A stretch of DNA of 64,000 bases from Pseudomonas sp. ANT_J12 (GTDB lineage: Bacteria > Pseudomonadota > Gammaproteobacteria > Pseudomonadales > Pseudomonadaceae), in NCBI RefSeq assembly GCF_008370045.1, contig NZ_VOBN01000001.1, positions 1,143,964 to 1,207,963 on the forward strand. The letters run 5' to 3'. The translations under genes were made by a program, and so were the position numbers. Below, one piece after another: positions 19,010 through 27,409 of this stretch. Numbering within the stretch: the stretch's first letter is position 1; the number at the start of each line of letters is the position of its first letter. A model generated the notes under the pieces. It worked only from the letters and a program-made list of their open reading frames with translations. It had not been told where the DNA came from and did no database searches.

Positions 19010-20150
19010 GAGTTGAACTTCGCATCTTCTGATGAGCAATAAACGCCAGCACTGTGCCGATCAAGGCAAACAGCGCCATCACGTAGTAGGACCACTGCGG
19101 CTGCGTTTCGTACAAGTACCCGGCAAAAGGTGTGGCCAGGCCCATGGGCAGCGCAACCGCCAGGGAGTAATAGACGCCCTGAGTAAAGACCTGAATGTCT
19201 TGCGGCGCATGGTCGCGAATAAACCGCATGATCGCCGAGTGGTACGCGGCAAAACTCAGGGCATGCAGGCACTGCCCCAGCAGAATCACCGACACCGCAT
19301 CACTGTTGGAAAACACCGCCCAGCGCAGCGCCGCACAGACGCTGGAAAAGATCACGATGGACAAGGGCGAACAGAACGACAGGACCTTATTGGAGAGCGC
19401 GAAGTAAGTGATTTCCGCCAACACCGCCACCGACCAGAACGCGCCGATATAGGCCGAAGAGTAGCCCTTCACGCCCCAGCCAATCGACGCCGTGGAAAAG
19501 TACAGGGTGTGGCTCAGCTGAATAAAACTGGCGGCGGCAATCGCGATCAACAGACTTTTGTGCGCACACAGCGCCTTCCAGTCCGGTCGTTTAATCGTGC
19601 GGCTGACCGGCTGCAAATGTGCCCGGGACACTTGGCGCTTCAAGCGCAGACAGGCCAGCGCGGTGAACAACATGCTCGCCGCAATCACGATCGGCACCCA
19701 GGATTGGCTGGAGTGCGCGAACAACAAACCGCCGAGGGTCGAGGTCAGGATAAACGCCGACGAGCCCACCGCCCGCACCCAGCCGTAGTTCTGCAACGCC
19801 TGTTTGTCACGCTTGAGCAGATAGGACTCGGACAGTGGCAACACCACCATCCACAGTCCGCCAAACAGCACGCTCAGGCACACGAAGATCCACAGGTGCG
19901 CCGGCATGAAGTAGAACAGCAACGTACAGAATGACGCCGAGAACCCGAGAAAAGCGGCGAGACGCAGTTGGTCCACGCGCCAGTCGGCCACGTACGTGAT
20001 AAACACCCCGGTAAACACCTGGGGCCAATAAGCCGCTGCTATCAGCAGGCCTATCTGGCTGGCGCTGAACCCCAGCGAATCCAGCCAGGTCGGCCAGAAC
20101 GGATAAATAATCCCCTCGGCCGCAAAGAACCCGAAAAAGATCAAATACAT
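18975..20150 (-). CDS. MFS transporter (HcaT/MFS_1-like)
   Basis: A 391-residue polytopic membrane protein with about twelve hydrophobic segments. The N-terminus MYLIFFGFFAAEGIIYPFWP and the first-half PLSESYLLKRDKQALQNYGWVRAVGS loop are typical of the phenylpropionate-permease-like MFS group. Direction of transport cannot be read from sequence. It follows the carbamoyltransferase gene by 61 bp and overlaps the HAD gene, so it may import the substrate or export the product of this operon. Confidence 0.85.
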   Translation of the reverse strand: MYLIFFGFFAAEGIIYPFWPTWLDSLGFSASQIGLLIAAAYWPQVFTGVFITYVADWRVDQLRLAAFLGFSASFCTLLFYFMPAHLWIFVCLSVLFGGLWMVVLPLSESYLLKRDKQALQNYGWVRAVGSSAFILTSTLGGLLFAHSSQSWVPIVIAASMLFTALACLRLKRQVSRAHLQPVSRTIKRPDWKALCAHKSLLIAIAAASFIQLSHTLYFSTASIGWGVKGYSSAYIGAFWSVAVLAEITYFALSNKVLSFCSPLSIVIFSSVCAALRWAVFSNSDAVSVILLGQCLHALSFAAYHSAIMRFIRDHAPQDIQVFTQGVYYSLAVALPMGLATPFAGYLYETQPQWSYYVMALFALIGTVLAFIAHQKMRSSTHDTTNVYSRLL

Positions 20151-20179
20151 TCGTCAACCATACGCTCAATGCTCCAAAG

Positions 20180-20200
20180 CAGGGCTCCACGGGAGCCCTG
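20180..20200 (-). other. Intercistronic hairpin between carbamoyltransferase and MFS genes
   Basis: CAGGGCTCC and GGAGCCCTG are perfect nine-base arms with a three-base loop, lying in the 61-bp gap. No T-run follows on the minus strand, so it more likely tunes mRNA stability or read-through than ends transcription. Confidence 0.45.
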
Positions 20201-20211
20201 AAAACGATCCC

Positions 20212-21933
20212 TTATTCGAAGCGTTGTTGGGTGAAGCTGTTCTTGCCCTTGCGCCAGACGATCAGCGATTCACCCATCACCACCAGATCGACCATGCCTT
20301 CTTTCAACGCATCCAGCGCGTCCTGGGACGAACAGACGATCGGCTCTTCATGCCGGTTGAACGAGGTGTTGATCAACGCTGCCTGGCCGGTCTTGTCGTG
20401 CCAGGCGTTCAACAGGCGATGCATGAACGGGTCGCCTTGCGGGCGGATGACCTGCGGCCGCGCGGTGCCGTCGATGTGCACCACCGCCGGGCTGGCCTCG
20501 CGAAACTGCGGGTGACAATCGTAGGTCATGGTCATGGTGTCTGCCGCGACCTGATCCTCATCCCAGCCGACGTAGCACGCGGCGGCCTGCTCAATGGCCG
20601 TGACCGGGCCGAACGGCATGAACTCGGTGCGGTGCATGCGCTTGTTGAGCCAGTCGTTCACCTCGGCATCCTGGGCGTGATAGACGATGCTGCGGTTGCA
20701 CAGCGAACGCGGGCCGAATTCCATCTTGCCCTTGAACATGCCCAGCACCTGATTCTCCAGCAGCGCCTCGGTCAGGACGTCGATGATGTTCGACGGCGTG
20801 TGGTAACCGAGTTCGGGGTAGTCACGTGTGATCAGGTTGATGTTCTGCGACACGCTGCGCGCTTGCGGCCCGAGAGCCATCGCCGGGTTCTTGAAACGGG
20901 TGCCGTTTTCCAGGTACGCCGCCCCGACCGCCGCCGCCAAGGCCAGGCCACCATCGCCCATGCACGGCAACACGTAGACGTTTTTCACCCCTGGAATCTC
21001 GCGCAGGCGCTGATTGAGTTTCACGTTGCCGAACACGCCGCCAGCCAGGCACAGGTTGGTGCTGCCCCGTTGCGCCAGGTGATGCGTGACCGTCGCCACC
21101 AGCAGGTCTTCGGTGTGGCGTTGCACGGCGGCGGCGATGTCTTCGGGGGTTTGCCGGGCGAAGAGGGTTTCCAGCGGTTCGCTGTAGTGGTGGTAGGACG
21201 GCAGGAACAGATCACCGCAGCAGGCCTTGATGCGCCCGTCTTCGAAACGGATCATTTGCTGCATCACCCCCAGCAGCTTTTGTGGATCGCCAAACGCGGC
21301 CAGGCCAGTGACTTTGCCTTCATGTCGATTGGGTTTGTAACCGAGCAAGTGGGTGATCCGACCGTAGAAATAACCCAAGCTGTCGACGCTGGTTTCGCGC
21401 TGCAACACCGTGGTTTCGGTGGGGCTGTACCAGGTCACGGTCAAGGACTGGAAATCACCGCGGCCGTCGCAGGTCAGGGTCAATGCCTCGTCAAACGGTG
21501 AGCAGACATAGGCGCCGAGGGCATGGCACTCATGGTGGTCAATGTAATAAGCCTTGCCGGTCAACTCATTGGCCGTAATGAATGCTTCAAACTCGGTTCG
21601 TTTCTCTTTATCGTTTTTGACTTCATCCGTTATACGTTGTCGGAATTGTGTCAGCCCTTGCGGATTATTCCGGACTTCTTCAACGATGCGATCAAAGTAC
21701 AACTCAAGGTGTTTATCGGCACTGAAACCAGCATTCCATCCATACGCAACATAATTGACATCTTCGAGTGATAACCCCGCTTGGTTCAGTACAAACTCAA
21801 TGGACTGTTCCGGCCAGATCTTGTGATCTTTTATACGAGTAAAGCGCTCTTCGCTGACCGCTGAAAGAATCTGACCATCACGTACCAGGCAGGCACCCGA
21901 CAAATCATTATTAGTAATGCCTAAAATGATCAT
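20212..21933 (-). CDS. NodU/CmcH-family carbamoyltransferase
   Basis: A 573-residue carbamoyltransferase with both family domains. The N-terminal ASKHA-like domain carries the metal and nucleotide region DHHECHALGAYVCSPFDE and LTCDGRGDF. The C-terminal YrdC-like part carries MEFGPRSLCNRSI and INTSFNRHEEPIV. NodU, TobZ and CmcH use carbamoyl phosphate and ATP to put a carbamoyl group on a hydroxyl of a sugar or antibiotic. AAGGAG before the ATG is a good binding site. It is first in a five-gene operon. The first 130 codons are clearly AT-richer than the rest, which may reflect a mosaic origin. The acceptor molecule is unknown. Confidence 0.88.
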   Translation of the reverse strand: MIILGITNNDLSGACLVRDGQILSAVSEERFTRIKDHKIWPEQSIEFVLNQAGLSLEDVNYVAYGWNAGFSADKHLELYFDRIVEEVRNNPQGLTQFRQRITDEVKNDKEKRTEFEAFITANELTGKAYYIDHHECHALGAYVCSPFDEALTLTCDGRGDFQSLTVTWYSPTETTVLQRETSVDSLGYFYGRITHLLGYKPNRHEGKVTGLAAFGDPQKLLGVMQQMIRFEDGRIKACCGDLFLPSYHHYSEPLETLFARQTPEDIAAAVQRHTEDLLVATVTHHLAQRGSTNLCLAGGVFGNVKLNQRLREIPGVKNVYVLPCMGDGGLALAAAVGAAYLENGTRFKNPAMALGPQARSVSQNINLITRDYPELGYHTPSNIIDVLTEALLENQVLGMFKGKMEFGPRSLCNRSIVYHAQDAEVNDWLNKRMHRTEFMPFGPVTAIEQAAACYVGWDEDQVAADTMTMTYDCHPQFREASPAVVHIDGTARPQVIRPQGDPFMHRLLNAWHDKTGQAALINTSFNRHEEPIVCSSQDALDALKEGMVDLVVMGESLIVWRKGKNSFTQQRFE

Positions 21934-22452
21934 AACTGCTCCTTGTTCTTGCCAATTCCAGTGATGACTGTGCCTACGCTTGATAAGCGCAGCGCTCTAG
22001 CCTGGGTTTATGAGCGAATTTGCGGCATCTATCGCCGAACGTCATAAAGGGTGAAGTGGCGGAGTCAAACGACTCGCCTGAGATATGCCTTACGGGAAGA
22101 CATCAAGAGTGTGTATTGCCATCGCAAAGTCCTTTTGCAAAAAAAGTCCACGGGCATTTACCTGTGTGCCCGGCTTCATGCCGGGGTAACAAGTGGATGT
22201 CGATACTTCTTATTCTTGCCATCAGAGTTGGCTATGTCGGTGCAGGCAACAGCCTAGTAGCAAACTTGCGAAGAATCTCTTGCACCCTCCACTAAAAATT
22301 AAATACCACGCTGACCTCCCCTGTTTCCGGGGACTTCAGTGGGCAAAATAAACAGTTAGATTCACCCGGCATAAAAAAGGCCCGCCGAAGAGCATTTTGC
22401 TCGTCGGCAGGCCATTGCTTGTAACTTCAGACAGGATCAGTCGGCATTTGCC
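21934..22452. other. 519-bp intergenic region, AT-rich
   Basis: This gap separates the start of the carbamoyltransferase operon from the end of the SDR gene, both leftward. It is AT-rich compared with the surroundings and must hold the operon promoter. Short open frames in it have no recognisable content. Its right end contains the SDR terminator. Confidence 0.6.
22373..22413 (-). terminator. Rho-independent terminator of the SDR gene
   Basis: On the minus strand, GGCCTGCCGACGAGC pairs imperfectly with GCTCTTCGGCGGGCC across a five-base loop, followed by TTTTTT. It lies 40 bases past the SDR stop. Confidence 0.85.
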
Positions 22453-23346
22453 TCAGACCATTTCGTGCAGGATCCACTCGGTCACCGAAGTACGTTTCGG
22501 CGCCCAGCCCAGCTGTTCACGGGCATGTTTGCCGCGCACCCGGCTGTTCGAACCCAGGCCATAGTTGGCCATTTCATAACCCCACTCGGCTTCGGCGTCT
22601 TTCAGCGGCCAGTCTTGCGGCTCGCCGAGGTTCAGGGCCTTGGCCATGGCGGTGGTCATGTCGATAAACGACGACTCTCCGCTTTCGACAAAGTAGAACG
22701 TGCCCGGAACGTTTTTGGTCAGCGCCAGCAGGTACAGGGCGACGACGTCTTCGATGTGCACGTTGGACCAGATGTTCTGGCCAGTGCCGACGTGGCGCAC
22801 CACACCACTTTTACGGGCCTGTTTGAGCAGGCGCGGCAACTGCACGCTGTCGCGCTTGACGCCCAGGCTGTGGCCGTAGATCAGGGTGTTGCAGATGACG
22901 GCCGAGTTCACCCCGTCCTTCGCGGCGGCGAGGATCAGGTCGTCGATGGCCACGCGGGCGGCTTTGTCGACGGTGGGTGCCGGCAGGTTGTCTTCGTAGT
23001 AGATGACGTCGCTGGATTTACCGCCCGACGCATCGCCGACGATGCTCGAACCGCTGGTGTGCAGGAACACTTTGTTGGAACCGCGCAACGCATCGAGCAA
23101 AGCTTCTACAGCGGCGCGATGGTCGCTGCTGGCGGCGTTGATCACAGCGTCGGCGGCGCGGGCCTGCTCGGCCAGCAATGCGCTGTCATCGAGGGTGCCG
23201 ATCACCGGCGTGATGCCCAGAGCGGTCAGTTCATTGGCTTGTTCGGCGCTGCGCACCAGACCGGTGACGTGATGGCCGGCCTGGACCAGACCCGTGGCGA
23301 TGGAACCGCCGATAAAACCGGCAGCGCCGGTAACGAATACGTTCAT
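22453..23346 (-). CDS. SDR/NAD-dependent epimerase-like oxidoreductase
   Basis: A 297-residue extended-SDR-type protein. The N-terminal nucleotide-binding motif is VTGAAGFIGGSIA. The middle holds VFLHTSGSSIVGDA, and the body resembles NmrA/epimerase proteins acting on small carbonyl compounds; the classic YxxxK is not obvious, although an Asn-Tyr-rich loop is present. The open frame extends upstream but homology begins at the ATG at 23346. It is downstream of a LysR gene on the same strand; the 103-bp gap allows either co-transcription or its own promoter. Confidence 0.8.
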   Translation of the reverse strand: MNVFVTGAAGFIGGSIATGLVQAGHHVTGLVRSAEQANELTALGITPVIGTLDDSALLAEQARAADAVINAASSDHRAAVEALLDALRGSNKVFLHTSGSSIVGDASGGKSSDVIYYEDNLPAPTVDKAARVAIDDLILAAAKDGVNSAVICNTLIYGHSLGVKRDSVQLPRLLKQARKSGVVRHVGTGQNIWSNVHIEDVVALYLLALTKNVPGTFYFVESGESSFIDMTTAMAKALNLGEPQDWPLKDAEAEWGYEMANYGLGSNSRVRGKHAREQLGWAPKRTSVTEWILHEMV

Positions 23347-23449
23347 GGAGAAACTCCCTGCGTGAATAAGTGATGCAACGAGTATCAACGACCGATCCCT
23401 GTCGAAAAATCCCCGGTGGCCCAATTCACTCTTGCGCAGGGATCACGAA

Positions 23450-24361
23450 TCAGCCCTTGAAATCGGAATTCGCGTACACCGCCAATTTGCCCTGGATGAA
23501 GTCCAGGAAGCACTGGATGCGCAGGGCCAGTTGCGAGTTGCGGTAGTACACCGCGTTGATCGGTTGGCGATAACCGCTGTTGAATGCCGACAACACCTCT
23601 TTCAGGCGTCCGGCGCGGATGTCGTCGTGGGTCATAAAATCCGACAGGCAGGCGATGCCCTGGTTTTCCAGCGCCAAGTGCCGCACCGTCTCGCCGCTGG
23701 AAGCGTTGATCGCCCCGTTGATCGGCCAGCGATCACCGTGCACATGACGCAACGGCCATTGGTTGAGGCCTTCGTTCTGGGTGAAGCCGATCAGCGTGTG
23801 ATCGTTGAGGTCGGCGACGGCAGTGGGTGTGCCGTGTTGCTCAAGGTAAGCCGGGCTGGCGACGATGTGCAGCGGGCTGCAACCCAGGGAGCGCGCATGC
23901 AAGGTCGAGTCGGCCAGGGTGCCGATACGGATGGCGATGTCGGTGCTTTGTTCCAGCAGGTCAATGATCAGGTCGTTGCTGTTGAGCTCGAGCTGGATGT
24001 CCGGGTAGAGACCGCGGAACTCATCGATGTACGGCACGATGGCGTGCAGCATGAACGGTGATGCGGCATTGATGCGAAGGCGTCCGGACGGGGTTTGCTG
24101 GCGGGAGTTGAGGCGTTCTTCGAGTTCGTCCATCTGATCGAGGATCCGCTTGGCGTGTTCGAAGAAATACTTGCCTTCCTCGGTCAGGTCCATGCGCCGC
24201 GTGGTGCGGTTGATCAGCGTGGTATCGAGCTTGGCTTCCAGGCGCGACAACGTGCGGCTGACCGCCGACGGCGTTTGCCCGACTTGCTCGGCCGCAGCGG
24301 AAATCGACCCGCATTCAATCACGCAGACGAAAATCTGCAATTCATCGGATCTGGCTTTCAC
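23450..24361 (-). CDS. LysR-family regulator
   Basis: A 303-residue LysR protein with an N-terminal winged helix (SISAAAEQVGQTPSAVSRTLSRLEAKL) and a periplasmic-binding-protein-like effector domain. A GTG at 24361 with GAGGA six bases upstream is the likely start, since the upstream extension contains no conserved residues. It lies between the MdaB-like and SDR genes, which it may regulate, all on the same strand. The effector is unknown. Confidence 0.88.
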   Translation of the reverse strand: MKARSDELQIFVCVIECGSISAAAEQVGQTPSAVSRTLSRLEAKLDTTLINRTTRRMDLTEEGKYFFEHAKRILDQMDELEERLNSRQQTPSGRLRINAASPFMLHAIVPYIDEFRGLYPDIQLELNSNDLIIDLLEQSTDIAIRIGTLADSTLHARSLGCSPLHIVASPAYLEQHGTPTAVADLNDHTLIGFTQNEGLNQWPLRHVHGDRWPINGAINASSGETVRHLALENQGIACLSDFMTHDDIRAGRLKEVLSAFNSGYRQPINAVYYRNSQLALRIQCFLDFIQGKLAVYANSDFKG

Positions 24362-24459
24362 TGAATTCCTCTTATCGATATTGCTGCGGCAAATCCCTGC
24401 AGATGAGGGGTTTACTGTGGCTCTGGTCACAGATTCCGACTGTCGATAGTAGCTGACTG

Positions 24460-25050
24460 TCAGGCCTTGAGCCCAAACACCTCAGTCAAATGCTGCTCAT
24501 AGCGCTTCACATCACCTTCAATGTCCGGGCGTTTCATCACGTCCACGCACAGGAAAGTCGGCAAACCGGTCATGCCGAGGAAGGTGTTGGCCTTGTGGAA
24601 CGGGAAGTACACCGCGTCCACGCCTTTGGCTTCGAAGAAGTCGGTCGGATCGTCAAAGGCTTGCTGCGGCGCGTTCCAGGTCAGGGACAACATGTATTGC
24701 TTGCCCTGCAACAAACCACCACTGCCGTACTTTTGCGACGCATCGGAACGGGTGCGGCCGTCGCTGGCGTAGAGGCTGCCGTGACCTTCGGTGAAGACTT
24801 CGTCGATGTACTTTTTCACGGTCCACGGTGCGCCCATCCACCAGCCCGGCATCTGGTAAATGATCACGTCGGCCCAGACAAACTTGGCGACTTCTTCGGC
24901 GAGGTCATAGCCCTCGTCGATGAACGTGGTCTTCACGTCCAGGCCCCCACGATCCAGCACGCTGAGCGCGGTGTCATGCAGGGTGGTGTTGTAGCGGCCA
25001 TCGGAGTGGGCGAACTTTTTGCCGCCGTTGAGCAAGAGGACTTTTTTCAT
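24460..25050 (-). CDS. mdaB: MdaB-like NAD(P)H:quinone oxidoreductase
   Basis: A 196-residue flavodoxin-fold protein. The N-terminal LLLNGGKKFAHSDGRYN and the central YQMPGWWMGAPWTVKKYIDEVF are diagnostic of MdaB, which reduces quinones by two electrons and protects membranes from oxidative stress. The ATG at 25050 follows AAGGA within a usual distance, and upstream codons lack conservation. Its neighbour on the other strand is a quinol monooxygenase-like gene, so quinone metabolism is a plausible common theme. Confidence 0.88.
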   Translation of the reverse strand: MKKVLLLNGGKKFAHSDGRYNTTLHDTALSVLDRGGLDVKTTFIDEGYDLAEEVAKFVWADVIIYQMPGWWMGAPWTVKKYIDEVFTEGHGSLYASDGRTRSDASQKYGSGGLLQGKQYMLSLTWNAPQQAFDDPTDFFEAKGVDAVYFPFHKANTFLGMTGLPTFLCVDVMKRPDIEGDVKRYEQHLTEVFGLKA

Positions 25051-25213
25051 GAAGGATCTCAGAAGGTTGGGAATTCGATGGCGGCAGAGTAGCGATGCGC
25101 CTCGCGTGGAATAAGCCACGAATTCACAAAATTCATTTGACCAAAACGCACGAATCGATAGGCGATTGTTGCCATAGACTTTCGCCGATTCTTATTTTCG
25201 AGGGATTTTTTCG

Positions 25214-25525
25214 ATGAGTGATGTACAAGGCTTCATCCTGCACGCCAAGACCCGCCCGGAAAAAGCCGAGGCCTTTGAAGCGCTGTTTCGCGCCTATGTC
25301 GCGCCAAGCCGCGCCGAACCCGGTTGCATCGAGTACCACATGCTGCGCGACCAGCAGGACCCGACGCTGTTTATCTTTTACGAGATCTGGGAATCCCAGG
25401 CGCATCTGGATGTGCACTCGAACCTGCCGCACATGAAGCAGTTCCGCGAGCAGCGCATGAACTTCCTTGAGCGGGATTTCGACATTCGCGCCATCGAGAT
25501 GCTCAGCCCGTCGTCTAGCCGCTGA
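25214..25525 (+). CDS. Antibiotic biosynthesis monooxygenase (ABM) domain protein, YgiN-like
   Basis: A 103-residue single ABM-domain protein with a ferredoxin-like fold. The motif region is EPGCIEYHMLRDQQDPTLFIFYE, with the EIWES strand next. YgiN, a close type, oxidises menadiol and is paired functionally with MdaB; here an mdaB-like gene is divergent 163 bp away. GAGGGA eight bases before the ATG supports the start. The last 11 bases overlap the end of the convergent TauE/SafE gene. Confidence 0.85.
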   Translation: MSDVQGFILHAKTRPEKAEAFEALFRAYVAPSRAEPGCIEYHMLRDQQDPTLFIFYEIWESQAHLDVHSNLPHMKQFREQRMNFLERDFDIRAIEMLSPSSSR

Positions 25526-26279
25526 TCAGCAAGTGGCCGCCGAGTGCACCAAGGCCGATGAAGAACACCCGCTTGAACAGCACGGCGCTGATCCGCTGAC
25601 GCAACCACTGCCCGAGCAACATGCCGAGCACCGCCGGGATCAGCGCCAACAGCGAGGCGCTCAACTCGCCACCGCCCAAGGCACCGCGCCAGAACAGGCC
25701 GGCGGCCAGGGCCAGGGTCGAGACGGTGAACGACAACCCCAGCGCCTGCACCAGTTCATCCTTGTTCAAGCCCAGTGCTTGCAGATAAGGCACTGCCGGA
25801 ATCACGAACACGCCGGTGGCTGAAGTGATAACGCCGGTTAGCACACCGCAGACCGGGCCGAGCCAACGCTCGGTGCGACTGCTGACTCGCAACGCTGGCA
25901 GAAACAATCCGCTCAAGGCGTACACCAACAACGCCGCCCCCAATCCCCGCACCACCCAATGCCCGCCGGCCATGCCGATCCACAGCGTACCGGCGCCGGT
26001 GCCGATGAAGATCGCCAGCAGCATCGGCCACAAGCGTTTGATCAGCCCTTGCAGATGCCCGCCGAAGGCCAGTTGCCAGACGTTGGTCAGGGTCGCCGGG
26101 ATGATCAACAACGCGGCAGCCTGCGACGGCGCCATAGCCAGGCCGAGCAGGCCCATGGCGATGGTGGGCAGGCCGAGGCCGATCACGCCCTTGATCATGC
26201 CGGCCAGCAGGAAGGTGGCGATGACCGATACAGACAGGGCCAGACCGAGGTTTTGGTAGAACGCGGCGAGTGTATTCAT
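25515..26279 (-). CDS. TauE/SafE-family membrane transporter
   Basis: A 254-residue protein with about eight hydrophobic segments. The N-terminal half carries LAGMIKGVIGLGLPTIAMGL and the second half the related LTGVITSATGVFVIPAVPYLQ, the internal repeat typical of TauE/SafE. Members export sulfite, sulfoacetate or similar organic anions, or import them; the substrate is not evident. It is divergent from the LysR gene at 26480, and the gap between holds a single palindromic repeat. Confidence 0.85.
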   Translation of the reverse strand: MNTLAAFYQNLGLALSVSVIATFLLAGMIKGVIGLGLPTIAMGLLGLAMAPSQAAALLIIPATLTNVWQLAFGGHLQGLIKRLWPMLLAIFIGTGAGTLWIGMAGGHWVVRGLGAALLVYALSGLFLPALRVSSRTERWLGPVCGVLTGVITSATGVFVIPAVPYLQALGLNKDELVQALGLSFTVSTLALAAGLFWRGALGGGELSASLLALIPAVLGMLLGQWLRQRISAVLFKRVFFIGLGALGGHLLISG

Positions 26280-26356
26280 GGGGCTATCCTGCGCCCCGGC
26301 GGCCGGGTTGAAAATCTGCCATATACTGAGGGTGCCTCTTGATATGACAGAGGCAC

Positions 26357-26467
26357 GATCGTTCCCACGCTCTGCGTGGGAATGCAGCCCGTGACGCTCA
26401 GCGTCACTTGCCGAAGCGGATGCGGAGCGTCCAATGAGGCATTCCCACGCAGAGCGTGGGAACGATC
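26357..26467. repeat. Single copy of the GATCGTTCCCACGC palindromic element
   Basis: A 111-base element with the same 14-base ends and internal sequence as the 137-bp array units at 3680-4227, in opposite orientation. It lies between two divergent genes and ends 12 bases before the LysR start, so it occupies the LysR leader. Confidence 0.9.
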
Positions 26468-26479
26468 CTGTGGAAACTT

Positions 26480-27364
26480 ATGCACTTCGACCTCACCGAC
26501 CTGCGTCTCTACCTGAACATCCTCGACACCGGCAACATCACCGCCGGCGCCGGCCGCACGCATCTGTCCCTGGCCGCCGCCAGTGCACGCATCCGCGCCA
26601 TGGAGGCGTCGCTGGGTATCGAGTTTCTACAAAGGAATCGCCGCGGCGTCACGCCCACGCCCGCCGGCAAGGCGCTCGCCCAGCACGCCCGGGTGCTGCT
26701 GCAACAGGCCGAGCGCATGCAGCAGGATCTCGCCGACTACGCCAAGGGGGTCAAAGGCCAGGTGCGGTTGTTGTGCAACACCACGGCGATCACGGAATAC
26801 CTGCCGGAGCTACTTGCGGACTTCCTGCGCGAGCATCCCAACCTCGACATCGACCTGCAAGAACTGCCCAGCGCACGCATCACTCACGCCTTGCGCCAAG
26901 GGGCGGCGGACCTGGGTATCGTTTCCGACGCCATCGACACCGACGACCTGCAAACCCGGCCTTTCCGCGACGACCCGCTGGTCTTGATCCTGCCCCGCGA
27001 TCACCCGTTGGCCGACGCCGGCGACGTCAGTTTCAGCGACACCTTGCACCATGACTACGTAGGACTGAGTGCCGATAGCGCACTGGCGGTGTACCTGGAA
27101 GAACAAGCCCTGCATATCGGTTCGAGGATGCAAATCCGCATCCGCGCCGACGGCTTCGATGGCGTGATGCGCATGGTCGCCCGGGGCGCCGGGCTGGCGA
27201 TCGTGCCCTTGGCCGCCGTCGAACGCTGGCCAGGCGAAAAGCCTTTCCAGAGCCGCGCCCTGCAAGAGCCCTGGGCCCAACGCAAACTGCTGCTGTGCGC
27301 CCGGGACTTCGCCGCACTGCCCGGTTACGCCAACGCCTTGCTGCCCGCCTTGACTCTCCCCTGA
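26480..27364 (+). CDS. LysR-family regulator
   Basis: A 294-residue LysR protein. The N-terminal helix-turn-helix is ITAGAGRTHLSLAAASARIRAMEASLG, and the effector-binding domain follows in the arrangement of the CysB/CbbR-like group, with LLCNTTAITEYLPELLADF near residue 100. It is divergent from the TauE/SafE gene, which it most likely controls, as is common for this pair. The ATG at 26480 starts the conserved region; no strong ribosome-binding site is seen because the palindromic repeat ends just upstream. Confidence 0.88.
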   Translation: MHFDLTDLRLYLNILDTGNITAGAGRTHLSLAAASARIRAMEASLGIEFLQRNRRGVTPTPAGKALAQHARVLLQQAERMQQDLADYAKGVKGQVRLLCNTTAITEYLPELLADFLREHPNLDIDLQELPSARITHALRQGAADLGIVSDAIDTDDLQTRPFRDDPLVLILPRDHPLADAGDVSFSDTLHHDYVGLSADSALAVYLEEQALHIGSRMQIRIRADGFDGVMRMVARGAGLAIVPLAAVERWPGEKPFQSRALQEPWAQRKLLLCARDFAALPGYANALLPALTLP

Positions 27365-27378
27365 GGGGCAGACTTTAC

Positions 27379-27400
27379 CCTTGAGGTTTCATCCTCAAGG
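27379..27400. promoter_or_regulatory. Perfect inverted repeat overlapping a ribosome-binding site
   Basis: CCTTGAGG, six bases, then CCTCAAGG. The right arm contains the AAGG that serves the gene starting at 27410. The shape resembles operators of NmlR/AdhR-type MerR regulators (CTTGGAGT...ACTCCAAG), and a MerR gene lies downstream at 28034. It could equally be an RNA hairpin hiding the binding site. Confidence 0.5.
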
Positions 27401-27409
27401 ACGCAGACG

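Noticed and set aside
22020..22295. A 91-codon ORF upstream of the carbamoyltransferase operon
   Set aside because: No ribosome-binding site, no conserved motif and atypical composition.
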